Below the pieces are notes generated by a model that saw only the letters and a list, made by a program, of their open reading frames with translations, made no database searches and was not told where the DNA came from. DNA of 36,827 bases from Candidatus Zhuqueibacterota bacterium. GTDB lineage: Bacteria; Zhuqueibacterota; Zhuqueibacteria; Residuimicrobiales; Krinioviventaceae. Location: the NCBI GenBank assembly GCA_003854995.1, contig RQOI01000083.1, forward strand, positions 1-36,827, written 5' to 3'. The translations under genes were made by a program, and so were the position numbers. Shown piece after piece: positions 1 through 8,645 of this stretch (positions within the stretch are counted from its first letter, which is position 1; every line of letters begins with the position of its first letter).

Positions 1-1377
1 ATAGCGCTGGAGAGCGGTGCACCCGGCGTCGCGATTCTTCCCCGTCAACCCATCATGGATCCCCAGATAAAGTCGGCTTTTGAATCACGGGTGCAGAACA
101 TGTGGTCGGAACCGGCGTCGCCGGCGCCAATGCCCTGGAAAATCTATACCAAAGACAATCTGGGTCCGGCATTTTCGCAAATCCAGACGATCCCCTCTCC
201 CCTTCCTCCCCATACGCCATTCCGCATTGTGGCCAAAATCACCGATCCTTCCGGTGTTTATGATGACACGGCGGCGCCGGGAGGCCAGGGCGTCTACCTC
301 GAATATGGCGCCACCTGGCCGCCGCCTGATTCACTCTTTGTGACCCTGTCACCTGTTGAAAAAGCACAAGACTGGTATATCAGCGACAGCTTTTTGCCTG
401 GCCAACCGGCCGGTGCTGTATTGCACGCTCGACTGTACGCCCATGACAATTATCACGAGGGCTTGAATAGCCCCAAACGCAATGCGGGGCACAGCGATGT
501 CGAGTATTTTCCGGTCATCCACAGCATCTCATCGTTTGAATATGCCGGCGATATTGGCCCCATTCTGTGGCAGCCGGGCGCAGTGACAGTGGATTCACGA
601 CATCAGCTGTGGGTGACGACGGGCGATGGTTCGCTGGTGATCATGGATTCGACGGGCAAACCGCTGAGCTTTTCGCCGCTCAGCAGCGGCATGAGCGGCG
701 ATTATCAATCCATGACAATGACGAGCATTGTCGGATGTGCGACCGATGCCTACAGCAATATGCTCGTCGCCTGCAACACCAATCCGCCCATGATCTTCCG
801 TTTCAACATCCTGGACGGCGAGCCGTTGCCCGGCCTGTCCGTCAACATGGCCATAGGGAGATCGGACAGCATCCGCGCGTTCACCACCGATGACCATGGC
901 AATTTGTACATCCTGGAAAAACAGTCCGCTCGATGGTTCATCCTTTCGCCAACAGGCGATGACCTGAAAGGGATGCCCTACGGTGATCCGCAAAGGACCG
1001 GCACAGACATCGCTGTGCTCGGAAACAGCGCCATGGTTTTCATATCGGATCGAACATCCGATGTCGTGCAGTGCTGGTACGGCGCTGTCGAGGGCAGCCA
1101 TTCGCAGTATTGGAGAGCGGATAATTTCCTGCCCAGCACGGTTGGCCTGGGAAAACTCTATGTGGGAAAGGACGATCATATTTTCGTGCCCCACAGGCGC
1201 CATCATTTCATCGCCGAATACGATCGCGCGGGTCGGTTACTGGGCCACATTTTCGGCGCGGGTGAGCTCTTTGCGCCGCAGGCGCTGGCGTTTTCACCGA
1301 ACGGTGAGTTCCTGTACATCACGCAGGTCGTGGGCGACGGCCCCGACCGGATCAAGCGATGGAGACGAAAAGGATAG
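1..1377 (+). CDS. NHL/SMP-30-like beta-propeller protein, 5' partial
   Basis: The reading frame is open from base 1 through the ATG at 55 with no stop, so the ORF-track start is probably internal and the gene is cut by the window edge. The visible part begins with a beta-rich, Ig-like stretch (about residues 45-160 from that ATG). It continues with repeated segments of the type 'D..G.LWV...DG' and 'D..GNLYILE', ending with 'FAPQALAFSPNGEFLYI', as in six-bladed propellers of the NHL or SMP-30 class. No catalytic residues could be assigned. It is probably an exported ligand-binding or scaffold protein, but the signal peptide would lie outside the window. The next gene follows after 12 bases, so the two are likely co-transcribed. 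The fold call is moderately sure and the function is unknown. Confidence 0.7.
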   Translation: MALESGAPGVAILPRQPIMDPQIKSAFESRVQNMWSEPASPAPMPWKIYTKDNLGPAFSQIQTIPSPLPPHTPFRIVAKITDPSGVYDDTAAPGGQGVYLEYGATWPPPDSLFVTLSPVEKAQDWYISDSFLPGQPAGAVLHARLYAHDNYHEGLNSPKRNAGHSDVEYFPVIHSISSFEYAGDIGPILWQPGAVTVDSRHQLWVTTGDGSLVIMDSTGKPLSFSPLSSGMSGDYQSMTMTSIVGCATDAYSNMLVACNTNPPMIFRFNILDGEPLPGLSVNMAIGRSDSIRAFTTDDHGNLYILEKQSARWFILSPTGDDLKGMPYGDPQRTGTDIAVLGNSAMVFISDRTSDVVQCWYGAVEGSHSQYWRADNFLPSTVGLGKLYVGKDDHIFVPHRRHHFIAEYDRAGRLLGHIFGAGELFAPQALAFSPNGEFLYITQVVGDGPDRIKRWRRKG

Positions 1378-1389
1378 AGAGGGAAGATT

Positions 1390-2493
1390 ATGCCATTCGC
1401 CAAGATTGAACCGGAACAGGTCAGAGTGTTTCCGCTCGCATCGCGCAAGAGCAAGAGTGCCATCGAGGCGGTCGCCATCGACCCAACGGAAAAGCCGGCC
1501 ATGAGCGGTGACATTGAAATCATCCTGCGGGAAACGGCGCAGCGCATCAGGCGCGCGCGCGAAAAGGGCGCTTCGGTCATACTCGCATTTGGCGCACATC
1601 TGATCAAGAACGGCCTTGGGCTGGCGGTCATCGAACTGATGAAAAGCGGCTGGGTGACGCATATCGCCACCAACGGCGCAGGTGGTATTCACGATTGGGA
1701 ATTCGCCTGGCTCGGACGCTCTGAGGAAGACGTGCGCGCCAATGTCGCAACCGGCACATTCGGGACATGGGAAGAGACCGGCAAATACATCAACCTTGCG
1801 GTGCAGACTGGCGCTCTCGCCGACATGGGCTATGGTGAATCGCTCGGCGCGCTGATCGACCGGGAAGAGCTCTCTTTCCCTGATCCCTCTGAACTTGATG
1901 CAGAGATGAAATCTTCCTCAACAGCAGATGATCTCTTCCTCAGCGCCCGGGTCGAGCTGCTGCAGACGATGCGAAAATTTCAGCTGGCGGGCCGCTGGCG
2001 CATCGCGCATCCCTATAAAAAATACTCTGTCCTGGGACACGCTTTTGAACTCGGAATCCCGGCGACGATCCATCCCGGCATCGGCTATGACATCATCTAT
2101 CTCAATCCCTACGCCAATGGCGCAGCCCTGGGACGCGCAGCGCACACAGATTTCAAGATCATGGTCAATTCTGTGGCCAATCTGTCGCATGGCGTGTTTT
2201 TGTCGGTCGGCTCTGCCGTCATGGCGCCGCAAATTTTCGAAAAAGCGCTCTCCTTTGCCAATAACATAAAGATACAGGCCGGCGATCCGATCGTTCACGA
2301 TCATTGCATGGTTGTCAATGATTTGCAGCAAGGGGCATGGGACTGGCAGCAGGGCGAACCGCCGAGAGAGACGCCTGACTATTATTTTCGTTTTCTCAAA
2401 AGCTTTTATCGCATGGGCGGTGCGGTGCACTATGTTGCTGCGGACAATCGGACTTTTTTATTGAATCTATATCATCTGCTGATCTCGGGATAG
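1390..2493 (+). CDS. Rossmann-like protein, distantly deoxyhypusine synthase-like
   Basis: A 367-aa soluble protein without signal peptide or membrane helix. A good ribosome-binding site (GAGAGGGAAG) precedes the ATG. Motifs include 'GAHLIKNGLG' (about residue 67), 'NGAGGIHDWE' (about 95), 'GTFGTWEETGKYIN' (about 120) and 'GIPATIHPGIGYDI' (about 225). The Gly-rich 'GAGGIHD' and 'IKNGL' patterns recall the NAD-binding core of deoxyhypusine synthase ('GGIEED', 'SSGL'), but I do not see the catalytic lysine context of that enzyme. I therefore treat the relation as distant and offer no substrate. It lies 12 bases behind the beta-propeller gene, which suggests a shared transcript. It could be any NAD-dependent or nucleotide-binding enzyme. 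The gene itself is secure and the function is not. Confidence 0.75.
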   Translation: MPFAKIEPEQVRVFPLASRKSKSAIEAVAIDPTEKPAMSGDIEIILRETAQRIRRAREKGASVILAFGAHLIKNGLGLAVIELMKSGWVTHIATNGAGGIHDWEFAWLGRSEEDVRANVATGTFGTWEETGKYINLAVQTGALADMGYGESLGALIDREELSFPDPSELDAEMKSSSTADDLFLSARVELLQTMRKFQLAGRWRIAHPYKKYSVLGHAFELGIPATIHPGIGYDIIYLNPYANGAALGRAAHTDFKIMVNSVANLSHGVFLSVGSAVMAPQIFEKALSFANNIKIQAGDPIVHDHCMVVNDLQQGAWDWQQGEPPRETPDYYFRFLKSFYRMGGAVHYVAADNRTFLLNLYHLLISG

Positions 2494-2606
2494 GGGAATA
2501 TGCGACATAATCGGACTGTTAACAAAAGCATCAAGTTTAAATGGTAGGGGGCGAACAGCAGATCCGCCAGTCATGGGGAATGCATAAAATGGGAGGATGA
2601 AGCACC

Positions 2607-4151
2607 TTGGGGAAACGCCAGAAAAGTTTCAGCGAACCAAAATACGAAATCAATGTAGAATCGAAAGACAAGGTCCTCATCAGGCAAGAGAAGCGGAATC
2701 CTCTCTGGCGTCTTTTCGTGCAAATGATCGTCACATCCGTCATCGCTTATGCAGTGATCCTCATCTTGGCACTCCTCTATAACAGCACCAGTCATCTTTT
2801 CGTCCCGTCAAAAATTGTCATCTCACCCCTTTACGGTGTCAATGCAGAACCGTTGTCAGGGCAGGCGTGTGAGGAGATCAATGTCTATATCGATGGCCGT
2901 AAAAAGCCATTGCCGAAAAAGATATCCCGCGACGGGATTTCCGTGCCCTTCAAACGGCGCGGACAACACCTCATCGGCATCGAAAATGTCAATAGCCGCC
3001 TGGACTCACTGGCGTTTGCGCAGGAAAAAAGAGCGCTCGACTCACTGGACCTGGCCAAAGACGTATATTCTGCCATACGCCCACTCTCTGATTATGTTTT
3101 TCACCAGGTCGTCGATGAAAGAGATTTCTCCGCCTCGCGGTTTTTATATTTCATTCAGCGCAAACCGTACGCTGACAAGCCCTACCTGCTTTTTTTCTCC
3201 AAACCTGACAAAGCCGCTATTCATTTCGGAGAGGCGGCAGTCAAAAACATGTCCGAAAACTCGACCGTATTGAAAGATTTTTACAGCAGCCTCTATTCCC
3301 GTATTTCACCCTTCTGTCCGGACGTGGGTCACTTGACAGACGACTTTCTCAATCGCCTTGAACAAACCTATGCCGTCGACATTCCCCGGTTCGATGGATT
3401 CGAATGGTTTTCGGAGAACCGAATGAAGCGATTCCGCTATGCCGATGGCATGCGACAACTTTTCCGGAGCTCTGTTTTCATTCTGCCCTATATTGAAAAA
3501 GATCCGCGGAGCAGGCTAGTCGCCAGGCTCGTGCTCTCGTTTGCGGATGTGGGCGCCACTCAATTCGACGCCATTGAAATTAAGAATATAGAGCTCACTG
3601 AAAGAGAGATTGTGCCGCCAGATGCTGCTCTTTTTGAAATCATTGGCGCGTATCTCCACATTTATTATTCATTTTTATCATCCGGCAGCACAGACGAGTC
3701 TGATCTGCGCGACTTGATCGCCGTATGCAATCGTTCCAGTCCAGATGTCGATGCGCTCGACCTGCTCGGCAACAGGGTTGTGCGTCGCAGCTCAATGCCG
3801 CACGTTCGTGCGCTGGCTGATTTTTTTGCCAGGATCGAGCGCCTGCAATGCCGTCAACTCTATGACGAGCTGGCCTCTTTTTGGCAGAATGATCCGTATA
3901 ACCTTGGTGCAATCGGATTCACGGCGCAAGAAAAAGAGGTCATGCGCGCCATCATCAAATATACCCTGGCGTTAAAAGAGAACGAACATCGTTGCGTTGC
4001 GCAGGAGTGGCCGAATATCGACCAGCGTCTGGCTCTCTTTTCTCAGGCAAAAAAAATGATCGACACGACGGTGTCGCTCGCCTGGCTGCAGGACGAAGTT
4101 TTGTACGCTGTCTTAAAGGCGGAGATAGCGAACCTCGATCAAAAATTATAG
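2607..4151 (+). CDS. Single-pass membrane protein of unknown function
   Basis: A 514-aa protein that starts at a TTG preceded by GGGAGGATGA at good spacing; no ATG is better placed. A basic cytoplasmic N-terminus (about residues 1-35) is followed by one transmembrane segment (about 36-62, 'FVQMIVTSVIAYAVILIL') and a large, mostly helical domain that should face the periplasm. The segment after the helix has short beta-rich motifs ('INVYIDGRKKPLP', 'VPFKRRGQHLIGIENV'). No known family was recognised. The following gene begins 7 bases downstream and encodes an exported, probably outer-membrane protein, so the two may form an inner/outer membrane pair; that is inference from position only. Confidence 0.75.
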   Translation: MGKRQKSFSEPKYEINVESKDKVLIRQEKRNPLWRLFVQMIVTSVIAYAVILILALLYNSTSHLFVPSKIVISPLYGVNAEPLSGQACEEINVYIDGRKKPLPKKISRDGISVPFKRRGQHLIGIENVNSRLDSLAFAQEKRALDSLDLAKDVYSAIRPLSDYVFHQVVDERDFSASRFLYFIQRKPYADKPYLLFFSKPDKAAIHFGEAAVKNMSENSTVLKDFYSSLYSRISPFCPDVGHLTDDFLNRLEQTYAVDIPRFDGFEWFSENRMKRFRYADGMRQLFRSSVFILPYIEKDPRSRLVARLVLSFADVGATQFDAIEIKNIELTEREIVPPDAALFEIIGAYLHIYYSFLSSGSTDESDLRDLIAVCNRSSPDVDALDLLGNRVVRRSSMPHVRALADFFARIERLQCRQLYDELASFWQNDPYNLGAIGFTAQEKEVMRAIIKYTLALKENEHRCVAQEWPNIDQRLALFSQAKKMIDTTVSLAWLQDEVLYAVLKAEIANLDQKL

Positions 4152-4158
4152 AAAGATT

Positions 4159-5652
4159 ATGCGGACTCTATTTTTACTGCTCATCATTGGCGAGATGACC
4201 CTGGCGGCCACAGTTGATGGCACGCTCATCACCCAGATAAAGGGAATACCGGACAATGCGACGATCCGCAGTTCCTCAAATCCCGCCATCCTGCAACGTT
4301 CGCTGCCAAATGGATCATATTCCGTTCAGGTCGCATCACCCGTCAATGACTATATCATCATCAGCCCGGCAGAGGGCGATGCGAATCTCTACGCCCCGCG
4401 CATCATTCGGGCTGCCAACGCGGGTACGGACACTCTGTATATCATTCCGCCTATGAATGAGCGCATTTCGATCTTTGTCGATAACAAGACCGGCAGAGAT
4501 TTTGCGTTTATCGTTGACAAAGCCGTCGTTTCGGACAAGTTGGTCACATCAGAAAAAGACTACCGACTGGAGATCACGCCGCAGCGCGTCGGCATATCGC
4601 AGCTGCTCATCGCGGCTTTCGCATCGGATTTCCCGGCGGTCGTGCGTCGAGTTGCCATACTGCCAGGTCAAGGGAGAGGATATCTGGTCATTGAACGACA
4701 AGATATCGGTCTCGCGCCACTGCCCGTCGCCGTCTCTCCACCGCCAAGCTACACACGCGCGCGGACTGAAGAGCGGCTTTCAGCGCCTCACATCGCAACC
4801 GAGCGGAACAAGCCTTTAGGGCGCGAGTCCGCGTCGCCTTCCGCTGGCCTCGAGCGCGCGGAAGAACTCTACGTCCCCCTGTCGAGGGCGCCGGCGGTTC
4901 GGCCGCTCACTCAAGAGCGCGACACAAATAAAGACCGCGAACGGGCCATTGACGCCGCCCAGTCGGCCTACTATTTTTCTGACCGATTGATGGTCAAGGA
5001 CAAAATCAATGGCTCGCTGGCCATCCATGGCAGCTACCAAACGTTTCTCCATGGCGCCGAAGCAGTTGAGTTCCTGCATTATGGCCTGGAGGTTTATAAC
5101 ATCCGCCTGTTCGGAAGCTTTTATGATCTCAGCATGGAAGCAGCAAAATCTGAACAGTTGCCCGATGCATACTATTCGGGATCGCTCACCTGGCATCACT
5201 CGCCGTACGCCGCCATTGATCTCGCGTACAAATCAGGGCTTGATGATGCGTGGTATTCGCGCTATGATGCTGCCCGGATGTCGCTGGGCGTGAACGGCTG
5301 CTATAAAAGTCGCGGTGAAAAATTTCAAATCGGCGTGGGGGTGCGTTTTCAAGTGGACTATGGTGATTTTGCCGCCCATGTCAATGAGACAGAGGAGAGT
5401 CAATTTCGCTACCTACCTGGCTTTTATCTGATCGCCGGCAGAAATTTTGCCGGCACAACAGCATCGGTCGTCGCCGGCGTCATCGATGAAGCGTTCTATG
5501 CCAGCGCATCCATACTGATTGCCCGGCATGTTGGTCTGACCTATGCTTACAAAGGGGAGACTCTTGGCAGCGCACCGCTGACGTCACTGGAGAAAGAGCC
5601 CTATCACAAGCTGACGCTCGCGTTAAGCTTGACAATGAAGAAAAGGCCTTAA
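4159..5652 (+). CDS. Exported protein with C-terminal beta-barrel-like region
   Basis: A 497-aa protein with a short signal peptide ('MRTLFLLLIIGEMTLAA', cleavage near residue 17). Residues 20-190 are beta-rich and periplasmic in character. Residues 190-275 are a low-complexity Pro/Arg/Glu/Ala linker. From about 278 to the end there are alternating aromatic/polar strands ('LEVYNIRLFGSFYDLS', 'AAIDLAYKSGLDDAWYS', 'QIGVGVRFQVDYGDF') typical of an outer-membrane barrel. The last residues (KKRP) do not give the classic terminal aromatic residue, so membrane insertion is not certain. It follows the single-pass membrane protein gene by 7 bases. It converges on the minus-strand glycan cluster, with only 19 bases between the stop codons. 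Family not recognised. Confidence 0.7.
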   Translation: MRTLFLLLIIGEMTLAATVDGTLITQIKGIPDNATIRSSSNPAILQRSLPNGSYSVQVASPVNDYIIISPAEGDANLYAPRIIRAANAGTDTLYIIPPMNERISIFVDNKTGRDFAFIVDKAVVSDKLVTSEKDYRLEITPQRVGISQLLIAAFASDFPAVVRRVAILPGQGRGYLVIERQDIGLAPLPVAVSPPPSYTRARTEERLSAPHIATERNKPLGRESASPSAGLERAEELYVPLSRAPAVRPLTQERDTNKDRERAIDAAQSAYYFSDRLMVKDKINGSLAIHGSYQTFLHGAEAVEFLHYGLEVYNIRLFGSFYDLSMEAAKSEQLPDAYYSGSLTWHHSPYAAIDLAYKSGLDDAWYSRYDAARMSLGVNGCYKSRGEKFQIGVGVRFQVDYGDFAAHVNETEESQFRYLPGFYLIAGRNFAGTTASVVAGVIDEAFYASASILIARHVGLTYAYKGETLGSAPLTSLEKEPYHKLTLALSLTMKKRP

Positions 5653-5671
5653 CCGATTCGCCAGTCAAACC

Positions 5672-7444
5672 TCATGCCGCTTCATCATCGAGGTTCAAGA
5701 ACTCTTTTCGCGATCCCTTCACTTTGGCCGGCACACCCATGGCCACTGAATAGGGAGGGATATCTCGCGTCACCACAGAGCCGGCGCCAATGACGCTGCC
5801 GTTGCCGATGGTGATGCCATCGAGAACCTTGACATCCGTGCCCAGCCAGACATCATCCCCTATCAAAACGCCGCCGCGATTGGCATAGCCCTGGCGCATG
5901 ATCGGCACATCGGTTCGATGGTAGTTATGTTGCGCCCCGCCAATGTAACAGTTCGCCGCCAGCAAGACGTGCTTGCCGAGCTTGATTTCAGACGTCGTGC
6001 CCAGGCGGCAATTGCCGCCGATGTTGGAGAAATCGCCGATCTCGATTCGACCGTCGCGCGTCCCCAGCACTGTGCCGCGTCCGAGCAGCACTTCATTGCC
6101 CAGAACAATCTCGGACTCGCCATTGCCTTGCGCACTCAGCTTGCAATACTCATCAATGACGCATTTTCGGCCAATGGTGATCTTTTTGCCATGCTGGATG
6201 GTCATGCTGCGGCCAAAAAGCGTACCTGGGCCCACTTTTTTGAACAGCGACGGGAAGAGCAGCTTTCTGAGAAAATAGCCGAGAATGCCCGGCAGGTAGC
6301 CGCAAAAGAAGGTGACCAGTTCGAACGTGCACAGGGTGAAAAGGTTATACGAGCCAATTTGAATGTCCTGATATTTTTTCAAGGCGGACTTGCGCTGTCG
6401 CATGATATCCTCAAAGCTACTAAAATATTTGACATCTCCCTTGACATCGCCGGCATCGATGTGATAGGTTATCTTATCGCCAATGATAACACTCTTGACG
6501 TGAATGCCCAGAGTCGCATAGTACAGTCCGCCGACAATGCCGGCGACAAGTGCTTTGGCGCGCAAAAGCAGAGCGACGGACAATCCCACGGCGCCCGCCA
6601 CGCCCATTCGCGAAAAGACAATAAAGTAGGCGCTTTCCGCCAATCCAATGCCACCGATCGAAATGGGTATCATGGTGATGGTCATGACGATGGGCGTTAT
6701 GATCAGAGCATCCATAAAAGTGATGGAGGCGCGGAAGGCCAGGGCGCTCACATAGACGTTGAAAGAAGCCAATAAATAGAAAAGGACAGAGTTGATCATG
6801 GCGAACAGAAAGGCACTCCGGTTATTCTTCAGCGACAGGGTGGCTTTTTGAAATTTGAGCAATTTGCAGAAAATCCTTTGTGCCGCGGTCCATTTGATCT
6901 GTTGTGAAAAGCGATGCAATATCTTTGGATTGAGAATGATGATGAGAATTGAGGCATAGCCGAAGAGGCAGATCGCCAAGCCGACCATCAGCCAGAGGCT
7001 GTTCAATTGATGCAAAGCGATGCCAAAAGCGATGATAGCCATGAGCAACAGTACGGACAGTCCGGTGAAGCGCTCGACAAAGACCGACGAAAATGTTTCA
7101 GCAGGCTTTTGGGTGGATTTTCCCAAGGCATAGGCGCGCACGACATCCCCTCCCACATTCGTCGGCAATATCGTATTAAAAAAATAGCCGACGATATAGA
7201 GCCAAAAGCATCGCCACAGCGTCACATTGATGTTGAACGCCTTGAGGATCACCTGCCATTTCCAGGCGCTGCAAAAAACAAGCATTGGCGTGATGGCGAT
7301 CGACAGCAACAAATAGTTCACGTCCGTTTGTTTTATGGTTTGCCAGATCTGCGCAAAGCCTGCCTTATAAAACACATAGGCGATGAGAGCCAGGCTCACG
7401 CCGATGCGCAGGAAAAATTCGAGGCTGTTCGCTTTTTTGCCCAT
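5672..7444 (-). CDS. Flippase-like membrane protein fused to hexapeptide acetyltransferase
   Basis: I place the start at the internal ATG (MGKKANSLEF...), 13 bases after the upstream gene's stop; the track's start at 7507 would overlap that gene by 50 bases. The product is 590 aa. Residues 1 to about 305 are a multi-helix membrane domain of the lysylphosphatidylglycerol synthase-TM/UPF0104 type ('NTILPTNVGGDVVRAYALG', 'SIGGIGLAESAYFIVFSRMG'), a family that includes flippase-like proteins. Residues of about 350-590 are a left-handed beta-helix acyltransferase domain with hexapeptide repeats, the 'HNYHRTD' active-site region, and the hallmark 'IGAGSVVTRDIPPYSVAMG'. This end should add acetyl (or acyl) groups to a sugar. 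It is the last gene of the exopolysaccharide cluster. The fusion suggests modification coupled to membrane translocation, which is inference. Confidence 0.85.
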   Translation of the reverse strand: MGKKANSLEFFLRIGVSLALIAYVFYKAGFAQIWQTIKQTDVNYLLLSIAITPMLVFCSAWKWQVILKAFNINVTLWRCFWLYIVGYFFNTILPTNVGGDVVRAYALGKSTQKPAETFSSVFVERFTGLSVLLLMAIIAFGIALHQLNSLWLMVGLAICLFGYASILIIILNPKILHRFSQQIKWTAAQRIFCKLLKFQKATLSLKNNRSAFLFAMINSVLFYLLASFNVYVSALAFRASITFMDALIITPIVMTITMIPISIGGIGLAESAYFIVFSRMGVAGAVGLSVALLLRAKALVAGIVGGLYYATLGIHVKSVIIGDKITYHIDAGDVKGDVKYFSSFEDIMRQRKSALKKYQDIQIGSYNLFTLCTFELVTFFCGYLPGILGYFLRKLLFPSLFKKVGPGTLFGRSMTIQHGKKITIGRKCVIDEYCKLSAQGNGESEIVLGNEVLLGRGTVLGTRDGRIEIGDFSNIGGNCRLGTTSEIKLGKHVLLAANCYIGGAQHNYHRTDVPIMRQGYANRGGVLIGDDVWLGTDVKVLDGITIGNGSVIGAGSVVTRDIPPYSVAMGVPAKVKGSRKEFLNLDDEAA

Positions 7445-7457
7445 CGCTGACCTGTTT

Positions 7458-8645
7458 TTAATTCGTATATCCGCGCAATAAAGACCGCAGATGATGTGCT
7501 GCCGCACGAGCTTTGGCTTTTTCTTTGACGAGCAACGGCACCATTTTATTCTTCAGGGCGTCGCGGTTCTCGTATGAGCGCACGATTAGCTCGAGATATT
7601 TTTCCAACGAGAGATCGCTGAAATCAATGAGGTTGTCTTGCATACCGATTGTGCGCATAAAACCGCGATTTTTCGGATAGGTGTTGATGCCGACCGGCAC
7701 GACGCCCATCGCTGACGAGAGAATCAGCGAATGCGTTCGCATGCCGACAAAAAGCTCCATTCGTTTGAGAATCGCGCAGATATCCTGGTAACTGTACTTT
7801 TTGTTTGTCACCAGTCGGATTCGTTCCTTTGTCTTGACTCTCTGCAAAACCTGGCTTGCGATACCCATGTCCATATGTTGAGTCTCAACAAAAATGACAT
7901 CGACATCCAGGGCGGCGATGACCCTGTCTACGGTTTCAGCATACAATTCGACAAGGTTGTCGCGGCCAAAAGCAGATCCGTCACCTTTCACAAATGCATC
8001 CACATAACTGTTCACATTAAATCCGATCACGGATTTGCCGGTCTCGAACAGGCGTTCCGAACGCTTCACTTCTTCAAAGCGCTTCTCCCCTGACGCTTCA
8101 GCGTTGAGGGCGCAATCCGCCCCTTCGATGATATTGGGATGCGTCAGGTTGAGCTTTTCGAGCAGTTCGACGGAAGCCTGGTCGCGCAGGATCAGAGCAT
8201 CCGCACAATCGACGATCCATTGCAGCGCCTTTTTGCCTGCGTCGGTGCGGACTGGCCCGAGGCTGCTGTTGTAGAGGACGATCGGGATTCGTCGTTTCTT
8301 CGCCATTGGCAGGATTTTTGAGAGCGTCCAAAGGTAATTGTAAAGCGGGTTATAGAGTTTGCGATCAAACAAGATCGCATCGGTCACGAGTACAAGATTC
8401 GAACGCAAGACCGTTCTCAGCGTGGGAATGCCAAATATTTTCACGCTGCCATTCCAGGGCAGCAAACTGACCGGCTTGACGCCGAACTTTTCAAACGAAT
8501 GCCGCACAAATGCCGGATTGATGGTGGGAACGAGGAATTCCACACGTTTGTAACGAGCAGCAATGTCCGTCAGCAGACACCCGAGAATGGCCGCATCGCC
8601 CGCGTTACGACCGGAATTATTGCCAATGACAGCGATCTTTTTCAT
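7458..8645 (-). CDS. Polysaccharide pyruvyl transferase family protein
   Basis: A 395-aa protein of the WcaK/CsaB family, which transfers pyruvate from phosphoenolpyruvate onto sugars as a ketal. Seen in the sequence: the N-terminal 'NNSGRNAGDAAIL' motif typical of the family, a central 'DALILRDQASVELL', and the C-terminal 'FVGMRTHSLILSSAMGVVPVGI', which corresponds to the family's GxRxH...A signature. The length is normal. The ATG overlaps the stop codon of the upstream epimerase gene (ATGA), indicating translational coupling within the exopolysaccharide operon. It would decorate the glycan with acidic pyruvate ketals. The exact acceptor cannot be read from sequence. Confidence 0.88.
   Translation of the reverse strand: MKKIAVIGNNSGRNAGDAAILGCLLTDIAARYKRVEFLVPTINPAFVRHSFEKFGVKPVSLLPWNGSVKIFGIPTLRTVLRSNLVLVTDAILFDRKLYNPLYNYLWTLSKILPMAKKRRIPIVLYNSSLGPVRTDAGKKALQWIVDCADALILRDQASVELLEKLNLTHPNIIEGADCALNAEASGEKRFEEVKRSERLFETGKSVIGFNVNSYVDAFVKGDGSAFGRDNLVELYAETVDRVIAALDVDVIFVETQHMDMGIASQVLQRVKTKERIRLVTNKKYSYQDICAILKRMELFVGMRTHSLILSSAMGVVPVGINTYPKNRGFMRTIGMQDNLIDFSDLSLEKYLELIVRSYENRDALKNKMVPLLVKEKAKARAAAHHLRSLLRGYTN

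Noticed and set aside
595-1206. 203-aa minus-strand ORF opposite the beta-propeller gene
   Set aside because: The plus frame is continuous and repeat-structured; the antisense frame has no ribosome-binding site or motif.
5918-6775. 285-aa plus-strand ORF inside the flippase/acetyltransferase gene
   Set aside because: It is antisense to a well-supported gene, has low-complexity composition and no recognisable motif; it is a shadow frame.
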